This document shows positions 6,826 through 14,026 of a DNA stretch of 23,514 nt, piece after piece. The notes under the pieces were generated by a model. The model saw only the letters and a list, made by a program, of their open reading frames with translations, did no database searches and was not told the origin of the DNA. The stretch comes from Oscillibacter sp. CAG:241. GTDB lineage: Bacteria; Bacillota; Clostridia; Oscillospirales; Oscillospiraceae. The position numbers and the translations under genes are program-made. The stretch spans positions 75,088 through 98,601 of the forward strand of contig FR884119.1 of NCBI GenBank assembly GCA_000435975.1. Reading direction: 5' to 3'. How positions within the stretch are numbered: the first letter of the stretch is position 1; each line of letters starts with the position of its first letter.

Positions 6826-8312
6826 GCCGTCAGCTTTCCAAGGCCCGACCGCAGACGGCGCAGCGTCTCGTCCCGGCCCAGAATGCGGCAGATCTCCACC
6901 GCGCCGCCGGGCGTCACCAGCTTGCCTGCCGCCGCAATGCGCACAGGCCACATGAGGGTGGCGTTCTTTACCTCCAGGGACGCGGCCAGCTCTACCAGCG
7001 TGTCGTGGATACTCTCGTCCGTCCACTCCGTCAGCGCCTCCAGGGCGGGAATGGCGGCCTGGAGCATCCGGCTGCATACCTGGGGATTGGTCTTGGATTT
7101 CTTATTGGTATAGAAGTCCACCGGATAATCCGGCAGCACGTCGAAGAAGTCTACCTTCTCGGGGATCTCCGTCAGCCGTTCACACCGGGCCTGAAGCAGG
7201 GCGGCAATGGCTGCCGCATCATAGGCGGGATTCCGGACGGCCTGACGGATGTAAGGCTCCGCCACCTTGGCAAAGGCGGCGGGCTCCATACCGCGCAGAT
7301 ACACGGCATTGAAGTGGTCCAGCTTGGCCCGGTCAAAAATAGCCGGAGACTTGGAGATACCGGTGATGTCGAAGGCACGGGTCAGACCCTCCAGGTCGAA
7401 GATCTCCTGCTCCGCCAGCTCCCCCTTGGGGCTCCAGCCCAGCAGGGCCACATAGTTGAGGATGGCCTCCGTCAGATAACCCTGGGCCTTCAGGTCCTCG
7501 TAGGAGGGGTCGCCGTGGCGCTTGGACATCTTGTTCTGGGCGTCCCGCATCACCGGGGAGCAGTGCACATAGGTGGGCACCTCCCAGCCGAAGGCGTGAT
7601 ACAGCAGGTCATACTTGGGGGCGGAGGACAGATACTCGCTGCCCCGGACCACATGGGTGATGCCCATCAGGTGGTCGTCGATGACGTTGGCGAAGTTATA
7701 GGTAGGCAGACCGTCCCGCTTCATCAGCACCTGGTCGTCCAGGGTGCTGTTTTCCACGGTGATGTCGCCGAAAATGGCATCATGGAAGGTGGTGACGCCC
7801 TCCGCCGGAATGCGCTGACGGATGACATAGGGCTCGCCTGCGGCCACACGGCGCTCCGCCTCCTCCAGGGGCAGGTCGCGGCAGGGGTCCGCCGCCCGGT
7901 CAAACTCGCCGGAATCCTCCTCAGACTCTGTCTTTTCACAGAAGCAGTAATACGCGCCGCCCTTTTCCACCAGCAGCCGGGCATACTTTCCATAGGTATC
8001 CCGCCGCTGGGACTGGATATACGGGGCCACAGGGCCGCCCACATCGGGGCCTTCGTCGTGAGTCAGGCCGCACTCGGCCATGGTGCGGTAGATCACGTCC
8101 ACCGCGCCGTCCACATAGCGGCCCTGGTCCGTGTCCTCGATGCGGAGGATGAAATCCCCGCCGTGGGACCGGGCAATGAGCCAGGTATACAGCGCCGTGC
8201 GCAGGTTGCCCACATGCATATAGCCTGTGGGGGACGGGGCGAACCGGGTCCGGACCCGTCCATGGGGGATCTTGGCCTCCATCTGGTCAAAATAGGTCTT
8301 ATCCAACGACAT
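6819..8312 (-). CDS. gltX: Glutamyl-tRNA synthetase
   Basis: Charges tRNA-Glu, and in many Clostridia tRNA-Gln as well, with glutamate; the mischarged species is then amidated by GatCAB. 497 residues, class I fold. The HIGH-like motif is PSPTGYMHVGNLRTAL (26-41) and the KMSKS-like motif is KMSKRHGD (261-268). A CxC at 123-125 plus Cys144 resembles the zinc-binding insert seen in many GluRS. The ATG at 8310-8312 follows GGGAGG by about 8 bases. The leader from the consensus promoter is only about 50 bases, too short for a T-box. The gene leads an apparent operon with the SpoIIM-like gene and glnN, putting glutamate use and glutamine synthesis together. Discriminating versus non-discriminating specificity cannot be read here. 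Confidence 0.97.
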   Translation of the reverse strand: MSLDKTYFDQMEAKIPHGRVRTRFAPSPTGYMHVGNLRTALYTWLIARSHGGDFILRIEDTDQGRYVDGAVDVIYRTMAECGLTHDEGPDVGGPVAPYIQSQRRDTYGKYARLLVEKGGAYYCFCEKTESEEDSGEFDRAADPCRDLPLEEAERRVAAGEPYVIRQRIPAEGVTTFHDAIFGDITVENSTLDDQVLMKRDGLPTYNFANVIDDHLMGITHVVRGSEYLSSAPKYDLLYHAFGWEVPTYVHCSPVMRDAQNKMSKRHGDPSYEDLKAQGYLTEAILNYVALLGWSPKGELAEQEIFDLEGLTRAFDITGISKSPAIFDRAKLDHFNAVYLRGMEPAAFAKVAEPYIRQAVRNPAYDAAAIAALLQARCERLTEIPEKVDFFDVLPDYPVDFYTNKKSKTNPQVCSRMLQAAIPALEALTEWTDESIHDTLVELAASLEVKNATLMWPVRIAAAGKLVTPGGAVEICRILGRDETLRRLRSGLGKLTAC

Positions 8313-8348
8313 GCTTTCTTCCTCCCAAATTTAGATAACTAAACAGCT
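8313..8348 (-). promoter_or_regulatory. Leader of gltX with small inverted repeat
   Basis: The minus-strand leader carries ATTTAG-N12-CTAAAT (about 8330-8353), ending just before the GGGAGG ribosome binding site. It is a 6-bp AT-rich pairing that could be an operator or a weak hairpin; no regulator is identified. Confidence 0.25.
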
Positions 8349-8369
8349 AAATCCAAAATACACTCATTT

Positions 8370-8397
8370 ATTATATTTTGTTCCGGGAAAATGTCAA
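8370..8397 (-). promoter_or_regulatory. Consensus promoter of the gltX operon
   Basis: Minus-strand -35 TTGACA (8392-8397), 16-base spacer, -10 TATAAT (8370-8375). Both hexamers are perfect sigma-A consensus, about 58 bases upstream of the gltX start. Confidence 0.9.
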
Positions 8398-8509
8398 TCA
8401 TAAATTCCTGCATTTTCTCACAAATTGAAGGGGAAATACGGACTATTCCTTGCCTTTTTGCCCGGAAACGGCAAATATCGGCAGGCAGAGAAATTTCTTC
8501 AAAAAACAC

Positions 8510-8538
8510 TTGCATTCTGCATTAAAAAGTGGTAATAT
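8510..8538 (+). promoter_or_regulatory. Promoter of rpmE
   Basis: -35 TTGCAT (8510-8515), 17 bases, -10 TAATAT (8533-8538), with TGG just upstream of the -10. It is about 55 bases before the rpmE start and diverges from the gltX promoter. The region between the two promoters (8398-8509) has no gene. Confidence 0.75.
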
Positions 8539-8544
8539 TACAGT

Positions 8545-8592
8545 TGCCTTTGTGAAAAGGACTTTTGTACCAGAAAGAGGTGAACCAGAGCA
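8545..8592 (+). promoter_or_regulatory. Short rpmE leader with alternative hairpins
   Basis: The leader can fold as CCTTT/AAAGG or, using the same AAAAGG bases, as GT-AAAAG/CTTTT-AC. These pairings exclude each other and lie just before the AGAGGTG ribosome binding site. L31 autoregulatory leaders are known in several bacterial groups; no covariance model was tested and this call is weak. Confidence 0.25.
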
Positions 8593-8796
8593 ATGAAGGA
8601 AGGAATCCATCCCAATTATCAGCAGACTACTATCAAATGCGCCTGCGGTAATGTAATTGAGACAGGTTCTACGAAGAAGGATATTCGCGTAGAAGTCTGC
8701 TCTAAGTGTCACCCCTTCTTCACCGGCAAGCAGAAGCTGGTGGATACCGGCGGACGTGTGGCCAAGTTCAACAAGCGCTTCGGCCTGGACAAGTAA
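8593..8796 (+). CDS. rpmE: 50S ribosomal protein L31 (zinc-binding form)
   Basis: A 67-residue protein of the large subunit. Four cysteines, C16xC18 and C36xxC39, give the CxC...CxxC zinc ribbon of the C+ form, as opposed to the C- form made under zinc starvation. The N-terminus MKEGIHPNYQ is typical. The ATG follows AGAGGTG by about 10 bases. It has its own promoter and is followed by a strong terminator, so it is monocistronic although hflX starts 102 bases later. As a C+ paralogue it can serve as a cellular zinc store. Confidence 0.97.
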   Translation: MKEGIHPNYQQTTIKCACGNVIETGSTKKDIRVEVCSKCHPFFTGKQKLVDTGGRVAKFNKRFGLDK

Positions 8797-8809
8797 AGAC
8801 ACTTTTTAC

Positions 8810-8848
8810 AGGACCCGTACCATTTTTGGCTGCGGGTCCTTTACTTTT
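8810..8848 (+). terminator. Terminator of rpmE
   Basis: Stem AGGACCCG/CGGGTCCT (8810-8817 with 8833-8840), followed by TTACTTTT. It lies 13 bases after the rpmE stop. Confidence 0.88.
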
Positions 8849-8868
8849 GCCGTCGGGTATACTATATT
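8840..8868 (+). promoter_or_regulatory. Probable promoter of the hflX operon
   Basis: -35 TTTACT (8840-8845), 17 bases, -10 TATATT (8863-8868), about 30 bases before the hflX ATG. The -35 matches consensus at four of six positions and overlaps the tail of the rpmE terminator, the same arrangement as rplS/rbgA. TATACT just upstream is an alternative -10. Confidence 0.45.
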
Positions 8869-8898
8869 ATCAGGTGAAAACCGGAAGCGAGGGCAAAT

Positions 8899-10203
8899 AT
8901 GGAACAAACGATCATACAAGAAAAAAAGCGCGACTATGCGGTGCTGGTGGGCCTGCGGTCCCCGGTGCTGGGCGATGACAGCGCCGACGAGGAGAGCCTG
9001 GCGGAGCTTGCCGCCCTGGTGGATACCGCCGGGGGTCAGGCTGTGGGCACCATCCTGCAAAGCCGGGACAAGCCGGACCCTCACAGCTTTATCGGCGAGG
9101 GCAAGGTGGAGGAGGTCCGCCGCATGGTCCAGGAGGAAAACGCCACCATGGTGATTTTCGACAACGACCTGTCGCCCTCCCAGCTGCGGGTGCTGACGGA
9201 GATGACCGGCGTGCAGGTGCTGGACCGCAGCGGCCTGATCTTGGACATCTTCGCCCAGCGGGCCCGCACCCGTGAGGGCCGCCTGCAGGTGGAGCTGGCC
9301 CAGTATCAGTATCTGCTGCCCCGGCTCATCGGCATGTGGACCCATCTGGAGCGCCAGGCCGGTACCAGCGGCAAGGGGCCCATCGGCTCCAAGGGTCCCG
9401 GCGAGACCCAGCTGGAGACGGACCGCCGCCATATCCACCGCAAGATCGACAAGCTCAAGGCGGAGCTGGAGGAGGTGCGCCGGGTCCGGGGTACTCAGCG
9501 CCAGCGCCGCATGAAAAACGAGATCCCCGTGGTGGCCATCGTGGGCTACACCAACGCCGGCAAGTCCACGCTGCTCAATGCCATCACCGGGGCCGGGATC
9601 CCCGCCAACAACCGCCTGTTTGATACCCTGGACACCACTACCCGCCTCCTGACCGTCAGCGACACCCTGGACGTGGTGATCTCCGACACCGTGGGCTTTA
9701 TCCGCAAGCTGCCCCATCAGCTGGTGGAGGCCTTCAAGGCCACCCTGGAGGAGCTGGAGTATGCCGACCTGCTGCTCCACGTCATCGACGTGTCCAATCC
9801 CCAGTGGCAGCAGCAGGCCGCCATTGTAGAGAGCCTGATCCGGGAGCTGAAGGCGGACCACATTCCCTGCCTGCGGGTATACAACAAGTGTGACCTGGCC
9901 TTTTCCGGTCAGCGTTCCGCCGGGGAGGACACCGTGTCCATCTCCGCCAAGACCGGCGAGGGGGTGCCGGAGCTGCTGGCGTGCATCGACAAAAAGCTGG
10001 ACAAGGGTACCCGCCGGGTGACCCTGCACCTGCCCTATGACAAGGCCGGACTTCTGGACGGCCTGTACCGGGAGGCCAAGGTGGAGTCCGTGGAGTATGC
10101 TGCCTCCATCGACGTGGTGGCCGTGTGCCCGCCTAAGGTGCTGGGCCAGGTCAAGGACTATGTGGAGGGCTGGCGCGAGGAAAAGGAGGATTGGGAGCTA
10201 TGA
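8899..10203 (+). CDS. hflX: Ribosome-associated GTPase HflX
   Basis: HflX binds the 50S subunit and splits stalled or heat-damaged ribosomes. The 434 residues hold the N-terminal HflX domain (about 10-200), including the glycine-rich segment GTSGKGPIGSKGPGETQLE and a following basic coiled coil (about 180-208). The GTPase domain has G1 GYTNAGKST at 216-224, G3 DTVGF, G4 NKCD and G5-like SAKTGEG, then a short C-terminal domain ending WREEKEDWEL. The ATG is preceded by GCGAGGG about 7 bases upstream. Its stop overlaps the next start as ATGA. It leads a four-gene unit with GNAT, YigZ and a small membrane protein. Confidence 0.96.
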   Translation: MEQTIIQEKKRDYAVLVGLRSPVLGDDSADEESLAELAALVDTAGGQAVGTILQSRDKPDPHSFIGEGKVEEVRRMVQEENATMVIFDNDLSPSQLRVLTEMTGVQVLDRSGLILDIFAQRARTREGRLQVELAQYQYLLPRLIGMWTHLERQAGTSGKGPIGSKGPGETQLETDRRHIHRKIDKLKAELEEVRRVRGTQRQRRMKNEIPVVAIVGYTNAGKSTLLNAITGAGIPANNRLFDTLDTTTRLLTVSDTLDVVISDTVGFIRKLPHQLVEAFKATLEELEYADLLLHVIDVSNPQWQQQAAIVESLIRELKADHIPCLRVYNKCDLAFSGQRSAGEDTVSISAKTGEGVPELLACIDKKLDKGTRRVTLHLPYDKAGLLDGLYREAKVESVEYAASIDVVAVCPPKVLGQVKDYVEGWREEKEDWEL

Positions 10204-10742
10204 CGCAGCTGGAAACCTCGCGGCTGATCCTGCGCCCGTGGTGCGGCAGCGACGCCCAGGCCCTATACCGCTGGGCCAGGGACCCGGAGGTGGGCCCCTC
10301 CGCAGGTTGGGCGCCTCACACCTCCGTGGAAAACAGCCGGGAGATCATCCGCACCGTGCTGTCCGAGGAGGGCACCTTCGCGGTGCTGCTCAAGGGCGGC
10401 GACGGCGGTCCCATCGGCTCCGTGAGTGTGTTTCCCACGGCGATACCGGTGGGGAAGGGAGAGCCGGAGATCGGCTACTGGATTGCCCACCCCTATTGGG
10501 GGCAGGGGCTTATTCCCGAGGCCGTGGAGGAGCTGCTGCGCTGGCAGTTTCAGGAGATGGGAGTCCAGCGCGTATGGTGCGCCCATTCCCCGGAAAATGA
10601 GAAGTCCCGGCGGGTGCAGGAGAAGTGCGGCTTCCGCCATGTCTGTGATACGCCGCCGTCGCCGTGGCCCGACGGAACGGAGCGCCCCGGCGTGTGCCAG
10701 GCCATCACAAGACAGGAGTGGGAGGTCCGCCATGGGGGATAA
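10200..10742 (+). CDS. GNAT acetyltransferase (RimJ/RimL-like)
   Basis: 180 residues, typical for single-domain RimJ/RimL-type acetyltransferases that move an acetyl group from acetyl-CoA to an amine. The N-terminus LETSRLILRPW is the family signature, and IGYWIAHPYWGQGLIPEAV contains the acetyl-CoA-binding loop (the G-Q-G-L variant of Q/RxxGxG/A), followed by NEKSRRVQEKCGF. The ATG at 10200 overlaps the hflX stop as ATGA, with AGGAGG about 10 bases upstream, which points to translational coupling. The 3' end overlaps the next gene by 11 bases. Substrate unknown; neighbours hflX and yigZ make a ribosomal-protein or small-molecule substrate equally possible. Confidence 0.9.
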   Translation: MTQLETSRLILRPWCGSDAQALYRWARDPEVGPSAGWAPHTSVENSREIIRTVLSEEGTFAVLLKGGDGGPIGSVSVFPTAIPVGKGEPEIGYWIAHPYWGQGLIPEAVEELLRWQFQEMGVQRVWCAHSPENEKSRRVQEKCGFRHVCDTPPSPWPDGTERPGVCQAITRQEWEVRHGG

Positions 10743-11367
10743 GATCTACGTTCCCTATCAGGAGGCGGAAAGCGAATTTGTGGAAAAGCGCTCCCGGTTC
10801 ATTGGCCACATCTGGCCGGTGGACAGCGAGGACCAGGCCCAGGAGCTGATCCGCCGGGTGAAGAAGCAGCACTACGATGCCCGGCACAACTGCTGGTGCT
10901 ATCTGCTGGGCGGCACCGTGGTCCGCTACAGCGACGACGGTGAGCCCCAGGGCACGGCGGGACAGCCCATGCTGGCGGTGCTTCAGCGGGAGAACGTCAC
11001 CAACGCCGTATGCGTGGTGACCCGGTATTTCGGCGGCATCCTGCTGGGGGCCGGGGGCCTCACCCGGGCCTATGGAAAAAGCGCCCGGGATGCATTGGCC
11101 GCTGCCGGGGTGGCTGCCATGGGGCGGTGGACCGCCGCCCGGTGTACCTGTCCCTATCCGCTGCTGGAGCGGGTGAAGCTGGAGGCTCAGGCCACCGGCG
11201 GCACCGTGGACGGCATCGACTACGGGGCGGAGGTCACCTTGAACCTGTCCCTGCCGGAGGACGCTCCAAAGCGGCTTCAGGACCGGCTTACGGAGCTGTC
11301 TGCCGGACGGCTGCGTCTGGAGCTGGGGGAGACCCAACTGCGCCCGGGGCCCCGGGAAGAAATATAG
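10732..11367 (+). CDS. YigZ/IMPACT (UPF0029) family protein
   Basis: 211 residues with the two-domain YigZ layout. The N-terminal UPF0029/IMPACT domain (about 5-120) has DDGEPQGTAGQP at 68-79 and RYFGGILLGAGGL at 98-110; a C-terminal DUF1949-type domain follows (about 135-200). The eukaryotic relative IMPACT modulates GCN2 and translation control. The bacterial role is not established, though some family members are annotated as elongation-factor-associated or proline-dipeptidase-like. The ATG at 10732 has GGGAGG 6 bases upstream and lies inside the end of the GNAT gene (11-base overlap). Association with hflX fits a translation-related role, but that is inference. Confidence 0.93.
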   Translation: MGDKIYVPYQEAESEFVEKRSRFIGHIWPVDSEDQAQELIRRVKKQHYDARHNCWCYLLGGTVVRYSDDGEPQGTAGQPMLAVLQRENVTNAVCVVTRYFGGILLGAGGLTRAYGKSARDALAAAGVAAMGRWTAARCTCPYPLLERVKLEAQATGGTVDGIDYGAEVTLNLSLPEDAPKRLQDRLTELSAGRLRLELGETQLRPGPREEI

Positions 11368-11381
11368 CAAGGAGATACGAT

Positions 11382-11630
11382 ATGGACGATAACGAAAAGA
11401 GGCTGGAAATTCTCCGCCGTACCAAAAAGCGCCGGAAGCAGCTGGATATCACCGTCATTCTGGCGGCGCTGGCCGTACTGTTCCTGATGGCCGGCATTTA
11501 CCTGCACCAGGCGGTGTACTATATTCTGTTCGCAGCAGCGCTGCTGTCGGCGGCGCTGCAGGTCTACGATCTGCGCCGCACCAAGCGCCAGCTGGAGGAG
11601 CAGGACCGCAGGGAGCAGGAGAAAAAGTAA
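11382..11630 (+). CDS. Small two-TM membrane protein, unknown function
   Basis: 82 residues. A basic N-terminus (RRTKKRRKQ, about 11-19) is followed by two hydrophobic helices at about 22-41 and 44-62, then a highly charged tail (RRTKRQLEEQDRREQEKK) likely to be helical. By the positive-inside rule both ends are cytoplasmic. The ATG has AAGGAG 6-7 bases upstream and starts 14 bases after yigZ, so it ends the hflX operon. I do not recognise a named family. Codon use and GC match the neighbours, and a strong terminator follows within 10 bases, which supports a real gene. Confidence 0.8.
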   Translation: MDDNEKRLEILRRTKKRRKQLDITVILAALAVLFLMAGIYLHQAVYYILFAAALLSAALQVYDLRRTKRQLEEQDRREQEKK

Positions 11631-11639
11631 TCATCACAC

Positions 11640-11687
11640 CCGTACCCCGCAGCCGCTGATTGTGTGCTGCGGGGTACGGCCTGTTTT
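11640..11687 (+). terminator. Terminator of the hflX operon
   Basis: Perfect 13-bp stem CCGTACCCCGCAG/CTGCGGGGTACGG (11640-11652 with 11667-11679), 14-base loop, then CCTGTTTT. Confidence 0.9.
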
Positions 11688-11743
11688 GGCCCCCGGCTTG
11701 CAGATCGGGCCGCCGGAAGATCCGGTCGGCCGACATGATCATG

Positions 11744-11776
11744 GAAACAAGAAAAGGCGCAGCACTCAGCTACGCC
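11744..11776 (-). terminator. Second minus-strand terminator downstream of tRNA-Pro
   Basis: Stem GGCGTAGC/GCTGCGCC (8 bp with one G-U, 5-base loop; 11756-11763 with 11769-11776), then TTTTCTTGTTT on the minus strand. It lies about 36 bases beyond the main tRNA terminator with no gene between, so it is a backup terminator or a relic. The stretch 11688-11743 holds nothing I can name. Confidence 0.6.
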
Positions 11777-11811
11777 CCGGAACGCCTTGCGGTATGAACT
11801 TTTCAGAAAAT

Positions 11812-11864
11812 AAAAAAGCAGAGTGTCCATTACAGGATACTCAGATCCTATAAGGACACTCTGC
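11812..11864 (-). terminator. Branched terminator of tRNA-Pro
   Basis: Perfect 11-bp outer stem GCAGAGTGTCC/GGACACTCTGC (11818-11828 with 11854-11864) encloses a second hairpin, AGGAT/ATCCT (11834-11838 with 11845-11849). TTTTTTATTTT follows on the minus strand. The outer stem starts one base after the tRNA CCA end. Confidence 0.92.
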
Positions 11865-11865
11865 A

Positions 11866-11941
11866 TGGTCGGAGTGCGGGGATTTGAACCCCGGGCCTCT
11901 TGGTCCCGAACCAAGCGCGCTACCAACTGCGCTACACCCCG
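11866..11941 (-). tRNA. tRNA-Pro (anticodon CGG)
   Basis: Reads as a complete cloverleaf on the minus strand. The acceptor CGGGGTG pairs with CACTCCG (one G-U); the D-arm is GCGC/GCGC with loop AGTTGGTA; the anticodon stem CTTGG/CCAAG has the 7-base loop TTCGGGA, giving anticodon CGG; the variable loop is AGGCC; the T-arm is CGGGG/CCCCG with loop TTCAAAT. Discriminator A and an encoded CCA follow. The body is 73 bases, 76 with CCA. It reads CCG codons, frequent in this GC-rich window. The promoter is perfect consensus. Confidence 0.97.
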
Positions 11942-11952
11942 TCAGCCTATCC

Positions 11953-11981
11953 ATTATACGTTTTTTTCCAACGGCTGTCAA
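11953..11981 (-). promoter_or_regulatory. Perfect consensus promoter of tRNA-Pro
   Basis: Minus-strand -35 TTGACA (11976-11981), exactly 17 bases, -10 TATAAT (11953-11958), 11 bases before the mature tRNA 5' end. A stable-RNA-strength promoter. Confidence 0.95.
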
Positions 11982-12161
11982 GACTGAATTTTCACCAGCT
12001 GCGGATGATGTGTGCTGCGGGTTTGAACATTCCGGATGCAACGGTATGTCCGGCGGTCTTGCCATACCAGGCGCATATGTTCACGAAAGGTTTACAGGAA
12101 TGGCGGCTGCATGTCTTGTGAAGCCTGGGAAAATCTGATGAATTTGTGCAGCAGAAGCACC
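11982..12161. other. Unassigned 180 bp between the tRNA promoter and the transketolase terminator
   Basis: No ribosome binding site with a credible reading frame, no convincing promoter and no recognisable RNA was seen on either strand. It may be decayed sequence. Confidence 0.4.
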
Positions 12162-12196
12162 AAAAAGAGGAGAAATCCTTCGATTTCTCCTCTTTT
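12162..12196 (-). terminator. Terminator of the transketolase operon
   Basis: Perfect 14-bp stem AAAAGAGGAGAAAT/ATTTCTCCTCTTTT (12163-12176 with 12183-12196), 6-base loop, with U-rich ends on both strands. It begins 16 bases after the stop of the C-terminal subunit gene. It can work in both directions. Confidence 0.92.
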
Positions 12197-12212
12197 GCTA
12201 TACACAACGGAT

Positions 12213-13139
12213 TTACAGAGTCTCCTTGATCCGCGCCGCGATCTGGTCGGCGGTGAGACCATACTCCCGCAGGACCTCCAGGGCCTTGCCGGACTGGCCG
12301 AACTGATCGTTGATGCCGATCTTGCGGAACCTGCAGTTGACCTTGCCCATCAGCACATCGGCCACGGCATCGCCCAGGCCGCCGATAACGCTGTGTTCCT
12401 CCACAGTCACCACGTTGCCGCACTTCCGGGCCCAATGGCTGACGCAGTCGGCGTCGATGGGCTTGATGGTGTGGACATTGATCACGGCGATGTGGATGCC
12501 CTCAGCCTCCAGCAGCTTGGCAGCCTCCAGCGTCTCGCTGACCATCAGGCCGCAGGCGAACACGGCGGCATCCGTTCCTTCGCGCATAACGTTGGCCTTG
12601 CCGATCTCGAAGGGATAATCCTCCTCAAACACCGGGGAGGCCAGACGGCCCAGACGCATGTACAGGGGGCCCTGGAACTCTGCTGCGGCGAACACAGCCT
12701 TCCGTGCCTCGGTGGCGTCGGCGGGCACCACCACGGTCATGCCGGGGATCAGCCGCATCAGCCCGATGTCCTCAATGGCCTGGTGGCTGCCGCCGTCCTC
12801 ACCCACGGACACACCGGCGTGGGAGCAGCAGATCTTCACGTTGAACCTGGGATAGGCGATGGAGTTTCGGATCTGTTCATAGGCCCGGCCTGCGCCGAAC
12901 ATAGCAAACGTAGAGCAGAAGGGAACCAGACCCATGGTGGACAGGCCCGCGCTGATATCCACCATATCTGCCTCAGCGATACCGCAGTCGAAGAAGCGCT
13001 CCGGATGCGCGGCCTTGAAATGCTTGGTCATGGTGGCGCCAGCCAGGTCTGCGTCCAGCACCACGACCTTGTCGTTGACGTTGCCCAGCTCGGCCAGAGC
13101 CTTGCCGTATGCCTCGCGGGTCGCGATTTTTTCACTCAT
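12213..13139 (-). CDS. Transketolase, C-terminal subunit
   Basis: 308 residues: the pyrimidine-binding domain and C-terminal domain of transketolase as a separate chain. It pairs with the subunit encoded just upstream to transfer two-carbon units in the non-oxidative pentose phosphate pathway. The catalytic Glu of the thiamine diphosphate site is Glu56 in GIAEADM; SHAGVSVGEDGGSHQ and the C-terminal VEEHSVIGGLGDAV segment are typical. The ATG at 13137-13139 has TTGGAGGA about 9 bases upstream and starts 4 bases after the N-terminal subunit stop, giving tight 1:1 coupling. Split transketolases are common in Clostridia and Archaea; this is not a frameshift, since both halves have their own start, stop and ribosome binding site. 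Confidence 0.95.
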   Translation of the reverse strand: MSEKIATREAYGKALAELGNVNDKVVVLDADLAGATMTKHFKAAHPERFFDCGIAEADMVDISAGLSTMGLVPFCSTFAMFGAGRAYEQIRNSIAYPRFNVKICCSHAGVSVGEDGGSHQAIEDIGLMRLIPGMTVVVPADATEARKAVFAAAEFQGPLYMRLGRLASPVFEEDYPFEIGKANVMREGTDAAVFACGLMVSETLEAAKLLEAEGIHIAVINVHTIKPIDADCVSHWARKCGNVVTVEEHSVIGGLGDAVADVLMGKVNCRFRKIGINDQFGQSGKALEVLREYGLTADQIAARIKETL

Positions 13140-13143
13140 GGTC

Positions 13144-13953
13144 TCAGTCCTCCAATTCCTTCAAAGCCTGCTGCCGCTGCTCCTGGTTGGGAGCCTTGCC
13201 GTGCCAGCCCACCTGGTTCTCCATAAAGGAGACGCCCTTGCCCTTGACGGTGTGGGCCAGGATACACTTGGGCACACCGGGAACGGCGGGTGCGCTGAGG
13301 GCCGCCTCAATGGTGTCCAGATCGTGGCCGTCGATCTCATGAACATCCAGGCCGAAGGCCCGCAGCTTGGCGGGCAGGTCGCCCAGAGACATGACCTCGT
13401 CATTGGTGCCGTCGATCTGCAGGCCGTTGTTGTCGATGATGATGGTCAGATTGTCCAGCTTATAGTGGGCAGCCGCCATGAAGGACTCCCAGATCTGGCC
13501 CTCCTGGCATTCGCCGTCGCCCAGCAGGGCATAGACCCTGCAATCCTTGTGCAGGAGCTTGGCGCCCAGAGCCATGCCCACGGCGATGGAACAGCCCTGG
13601 CCCAGGGAGCCGGTGGCCGCGTCGATGCCGGGAACCTTTTTGCTGTCGGGGTGCCCCTGGAGGATGCTGTGCAGCTGACGGAAATTCTTGAACTCGTCCC
13701 GGCTGATGAAGCCCATCTCCGCCAGCACCGCGTAGTAGCAGGGAGCCGCATGGCCCTTGCTCAGCACGAAGCGGTCCCGATCCGGATCGTCGGGGCGCTT
13801 GGGGTCCACGTGCATGTGATTGAAAAACAGGCAAGTCATCAGATCCGCTGCGGACAAGGAACCACCGGGGTGGCCGCTGCCGGCATTGGCGGTCATGTTG
13901 ATAATGTCCCGCCGGACCTGCTTGCTCATGCTGGAAAGCTCTGCCGTATTCAT
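13144..13953 (-). CDS. Transketolase, N-terminal (ThDP pyrophosphate-binding) subunit
   Basis: 269 residues. It holds the thiamine diphosphate-binding domain: GSGHPGGSLS at 25-34, GHAAP at 67-71, GDGECQEGQIWE at 145-156 and the metal-binding DNN at 174-176, together the GDGxn-NN motif. The ATG at 13951-13953 has TGGAGG 7 bases upstream; the longer reading to 14007 overlaps the promoter and was rejected. It forms a two-gene operon with the C-terminal subunit. Full-length transketolase is about 660 residues, so the two chains (269 + 308) make the compact split form. Confidence 0.95.
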   Translation of the reverse strand: MNTAELSSMSKQVRRDIINMTANAGSGHPGGSLSAADLMTCLFFNHMHVDPKRPDDPDRDRFVLSKGHAAPCYYAVLAEMGFISRDEFKNFRQLHSILQGHPDSKKVPGIDAATGSLGQGCSIAVGMALGAKLLHKDCRVYALLGDGECQEGQIWESFMAAAHYKLDNLTIIIDNNGLQIDGTNDEVMSLGDLPAKLRAFGLDVHEIDGHDLDTIEAALSAPAVPGVPKCILAHTVKGKGVSFMENQVGWHGKAPNQEQRQQALKELED

Positions 13954-13988
13954 GAGAAACCTCCATATAAAGTATTTACCTGCGTTAG

Positions 13989-14015
13989 CGTATAGCATTC
14001 CGGACAAAATGTCAA
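13989..14015 (-). promoter_or_regulatory. Promoter of the transketolase operon
   Basis: Minus-strand perfect -35 TTGACA (14010-14015) with TATACG at 15-base spacing (13989-13994), or TACGCT at 17. The -35 is clear, the -10 ambiguous. About 37 bases upstream of the start. Confidence 0.6.
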
Positions 14016-14026
14016 TGGTCTGTCAT

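Noticed and set aside
8313..8400. T-box riboswitch upstream of gltX
   Set aside because: Only about 50 bases lie between the promoter and the start, and no T-box sequence or specifier stem is present.
12213..13953. Transketolase broken by a frameshift
   Set aside because: Both halves have their own ribosome binding site, start and stop, and correspond to the natural N- and C-terminal subunits of split transketolases.
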